Shown here piece by piece: positions 6,362 to 7,817 of a DNA stretch of 7,817 nucleotides. The stretch covers positions 1 through 7,817 of the forward strand of contig CBDTXZ010000142.1 in NCBI GenBank assembly GCA_965364515.1, written 5' to 3'. The first letter of the stretch is position 1. Each line of letters begins with the position of its first letter. This DNA is from JAHEDH01 sp965364515. GTDB lineage: Bacteria > Actinomycetota > Acidimicrobiia > Spongiisociales > ZC4RG35. Under the pieces are notes generated by a model. That model was not told where the DNA came from. It made no database searches and worked only from the letters and a program-made list of their open reading frames with translations. The translations under genes were made by a program, and so were the position numbers.

Positions 6362-7817
6362 AGTTTCGGGTCGATGGCGCAAGGACTGTTGGAGAAGCTG
6401 CCGCCGGGCCTCGCCGCCGGGGTGTACCGAGGGGCGCGCCGCATTCCTCGAGTGCGGCGCGCCATCGAAGCCGAGTACGAATCCATGCTGGAGCTCGCCC
6501 CCGGTGACGGCATCACCGCCGACATTGCCGTGTACCCGCGCCTGCCGAGAACGGGGCGTTCACGGAGTGACGTGCTCGCCGACATCGCTGCTCTGGCTGC
6601 TTCGGAAGAGGCCGGATGGAGCGAGGGGAAGGCCTCCGGCGCGGTCTACCACGGCGACACCGATCACATCGAATTCCTCAATCAGGTGTACTCGCTGCAG
6701 TCGCAGTCGAATCCGCTTCACCTCGATCTGTGGCCGTCGGGGATGAAGTTCGAGGCCGAGGTCGTCTCGATGACGGCAGCCATGCTCGGCGGCGACTCGA
6801 CCGATGACGAGATCGTGGGGACGGTCACGTCTGGTGGCACCGAGTCGATCATCATGGCGATGAAGGCGTACCGAGATCGCGCCGGCCTCGCCAAACCCGA
6901 GATGGTGATCCCCGAGTCCGCCCACGTCGCGTTCGACAAGGCGGCACAGCTGCTCGGCTACCGCCAGATCCGGGTGCCGGTGCGACATGACGGTCGCGCC
7001 GACGTCGGCGCCATGGCGAACGCCATCGGCCGCAACACCGCGGTCGTCGCAGGCTCCGCGCCCGGCTTCCCGCACGGCGTCGTGGACCCGATCCCCGAGT
7101 TGGCGGCGATGTCGCACGAACGCGGCGTCGGATTCCACACGGACGCCTGCCTCGGCGGGTTCGTGATCCCCTGGGCGGAGCGTCTCGGCCACGACGTGCC
7201 GGTCGTCGACTTTCGCAATCCGGGCGTCACTTCCATGTCGGCTGACACCCACAAGTACGGCTACGCCCCCAAGGGCACGTCGGTGGTGCTGTATCGAGGG
7301 CGAGAGCTGCGGCACCGTCAGTTCCACGTCGCCACCGACTGGCCCGGAGGGCTGTATTACTCGCCGTCGCTCGCCGGTAGTCGACCGGGCGGCCTCATCG
7401 CCGGGGCCTGGGCGGCGATGCTGTCGATGGGGGAAGAAGGATATCTGCGGGCGACTCGATCGATCCTGGAGACGGCGGCGAAGATCAGGGGCGGCATCGA
7501 GGCGATCCCGGACCTACAGGTCATCGGTGATCCATTGTGGGTGATTGCGTTCACCTCGGGCTCGCTGGACATCTACGAGGTGATGGCCCAGATGGCGCAG
7601 AAGGGCTGGAGTCTCAATGGGCTACATCGTCCGCCCGCGGTGCACATCGCCGTCACGCTGCCTCACACCCAGGAGGGTGTCGCGGAGCGGTTCATTTCCG
7701 ACTTGGAGGAGGCGGTCGCTGCAGCCCGGGCTGGCGGCGGGAGCGCTCAGACCGGCTCGGCACCGATGTACGGAATGGCGGCGACGTTCCCCGCAAGGGT
7801 GGCCGTCGCCGATCTAC
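6359..7817 (+). CDS. Sphingosine-1-phosphate lyase homologue (3' end beyond window)
   Basis: PLP enzyme of the group II decarboxylase fold; 486 residues are visible with no stop before the window ends. Sphingosine-1-phosphate lyases split the C2-C3 bond of phosphorylated sphingoid bases into phosphoethanolamine and a fatty aldehyde. Similarity to the eukaryotic enzyme runs throughout: SGAVYHGD (93-100), NPLH (118-121), TSGGTES (157-163), SAH with ring-stacking H189, FPHGV (237-241), TDACLGG with D262, SADTHKYGYAPKG with Schiff-base K299 and K305, TDWPGG (326-331), AGSRPGG (339-345), and MYGMA near the end. Y97, N118, H121, H189, K299 and K305 fit the active-site positions I recall for the Symbiobacterium enzyme. 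The N-terminus lacks the membrane segment of eukaryotic enzymes, so it should be soluble or peripheral. Alignment suggests about 15-25 residues are missing. Glutamate or tyrosine decarboxylase is a less likely alternative. True substrate unproven. Confidence 0.9.
   Translation, partial: MSFGSMAQGLLEKLPPGLAAGVYRGARRIPRVRRAIEAEYESMLELAPGDGITADIAVYPRLPRTGRSRSDVLADIAALAASEEAGWSEGKASGAVYHGDTDHIEFLNQVYSLQSQSNPLHLDLWPSGMKFEAEVVSMTAAMLGGDSTDDEIVGTVTSGGTESIIMAMKAYRDRAGLAKPEMVIPESAHVAFDKAAQLLGYRQIRVPVRHDGRADVGAMANAIGRNTAVVAGSAPGFPHGVVDPIPELAAMSHERGVGFHTDACLGGFVIPWAERLGHDVPVVDFRNPGVTSMSADTHKYGYAPKGTSVVLYRGRELRHRQFHVATDWPGGLYYSPSLAGSRPGGLIAGAWAAMLSMGEEGYLRATRSILETAAKIRGGIEAIPDLQVIGDPLWVIAFTSGSLDIYEVMAQMAQKGWSLNGLHRPPAVHIAVTLPHTQEGVAERFISDLEEAVAAARAGGGSAQTGSAPMYGMAATFPARVAVADL

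Noticed and set aside
1..7817. CRISPR arrays, tRNA or rRNA genes, insertion sequences, attachment sites
   Set aside because: No regularly spaced repeats, no tRNA or rRNA signatures, no transposase or integrase motifs and no paired terminal repeats were seen on either strand.

Overview
The window is GC-rich, and third codon positions in the real genes are mostly G or C. Both genes whose upstream region is visible and that begin a transcription unit have a TANNNT box at leaderless spacing and no Shine-Dalgarno sequence. A class III cyclase fused to an NB-ARC ATPase and a helical repeat tail is also common in high-GC Gram-positives. Together these point to an actinobacterium, perhaps an acidimicrobial or related environmental lineage; that placement is inference.

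Left part (1-4182), all on the + strand: a lipoprotein whose exported part carries seven W-centred repeats, as in a seven-bladed beta-propeller, is followed after 73 bases by a 1002-residue signalling protein. This second protein has an N-terminal adenylate cyclase domain with all six canonical catalytic residues, a STAND-type NTPase, and a TPR-like helical region, with no C-terminal HTH. It starts on a GTG that sits exactly where transcription from a TACGCT -10 box should begin.

Middle (4183-4803): 621 bases without a confident gene. The first part has a coding-looking minus-strand stretch (4237-4457) cut off by a stop codon and losing its frame near the cyclase end, possibly a decayed gene. 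The second part (4470-4679) holds four consecutive GC-rich inverted repeats, a candidate structured RNA or terminator cluster. A second leaderless-type promoter lies at its right edge.

Right part (4804-7817), + strand: an FGGY-family kinase (516 residues) is followed, 4 bases after its stop, by a soluble sphingosine-1-phosphate lyase homologue. The lyase runs off the window end, probably only some 15-25 residues short. Its ribosome binding site overlaps the kinase stop codon, so the two are probably translationally coupled. A small-molecule kinase feeding a PLP enzyme that cleaves phosphorylated 2-amino-3-hydroxy compounds suggests a two-step 'phosphorylate then cleave' catabolic pathway. The kinase's substrate loop differs from that of classical xylulokinases, so its substrate is open. 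This pair is the most interesting content of the window.
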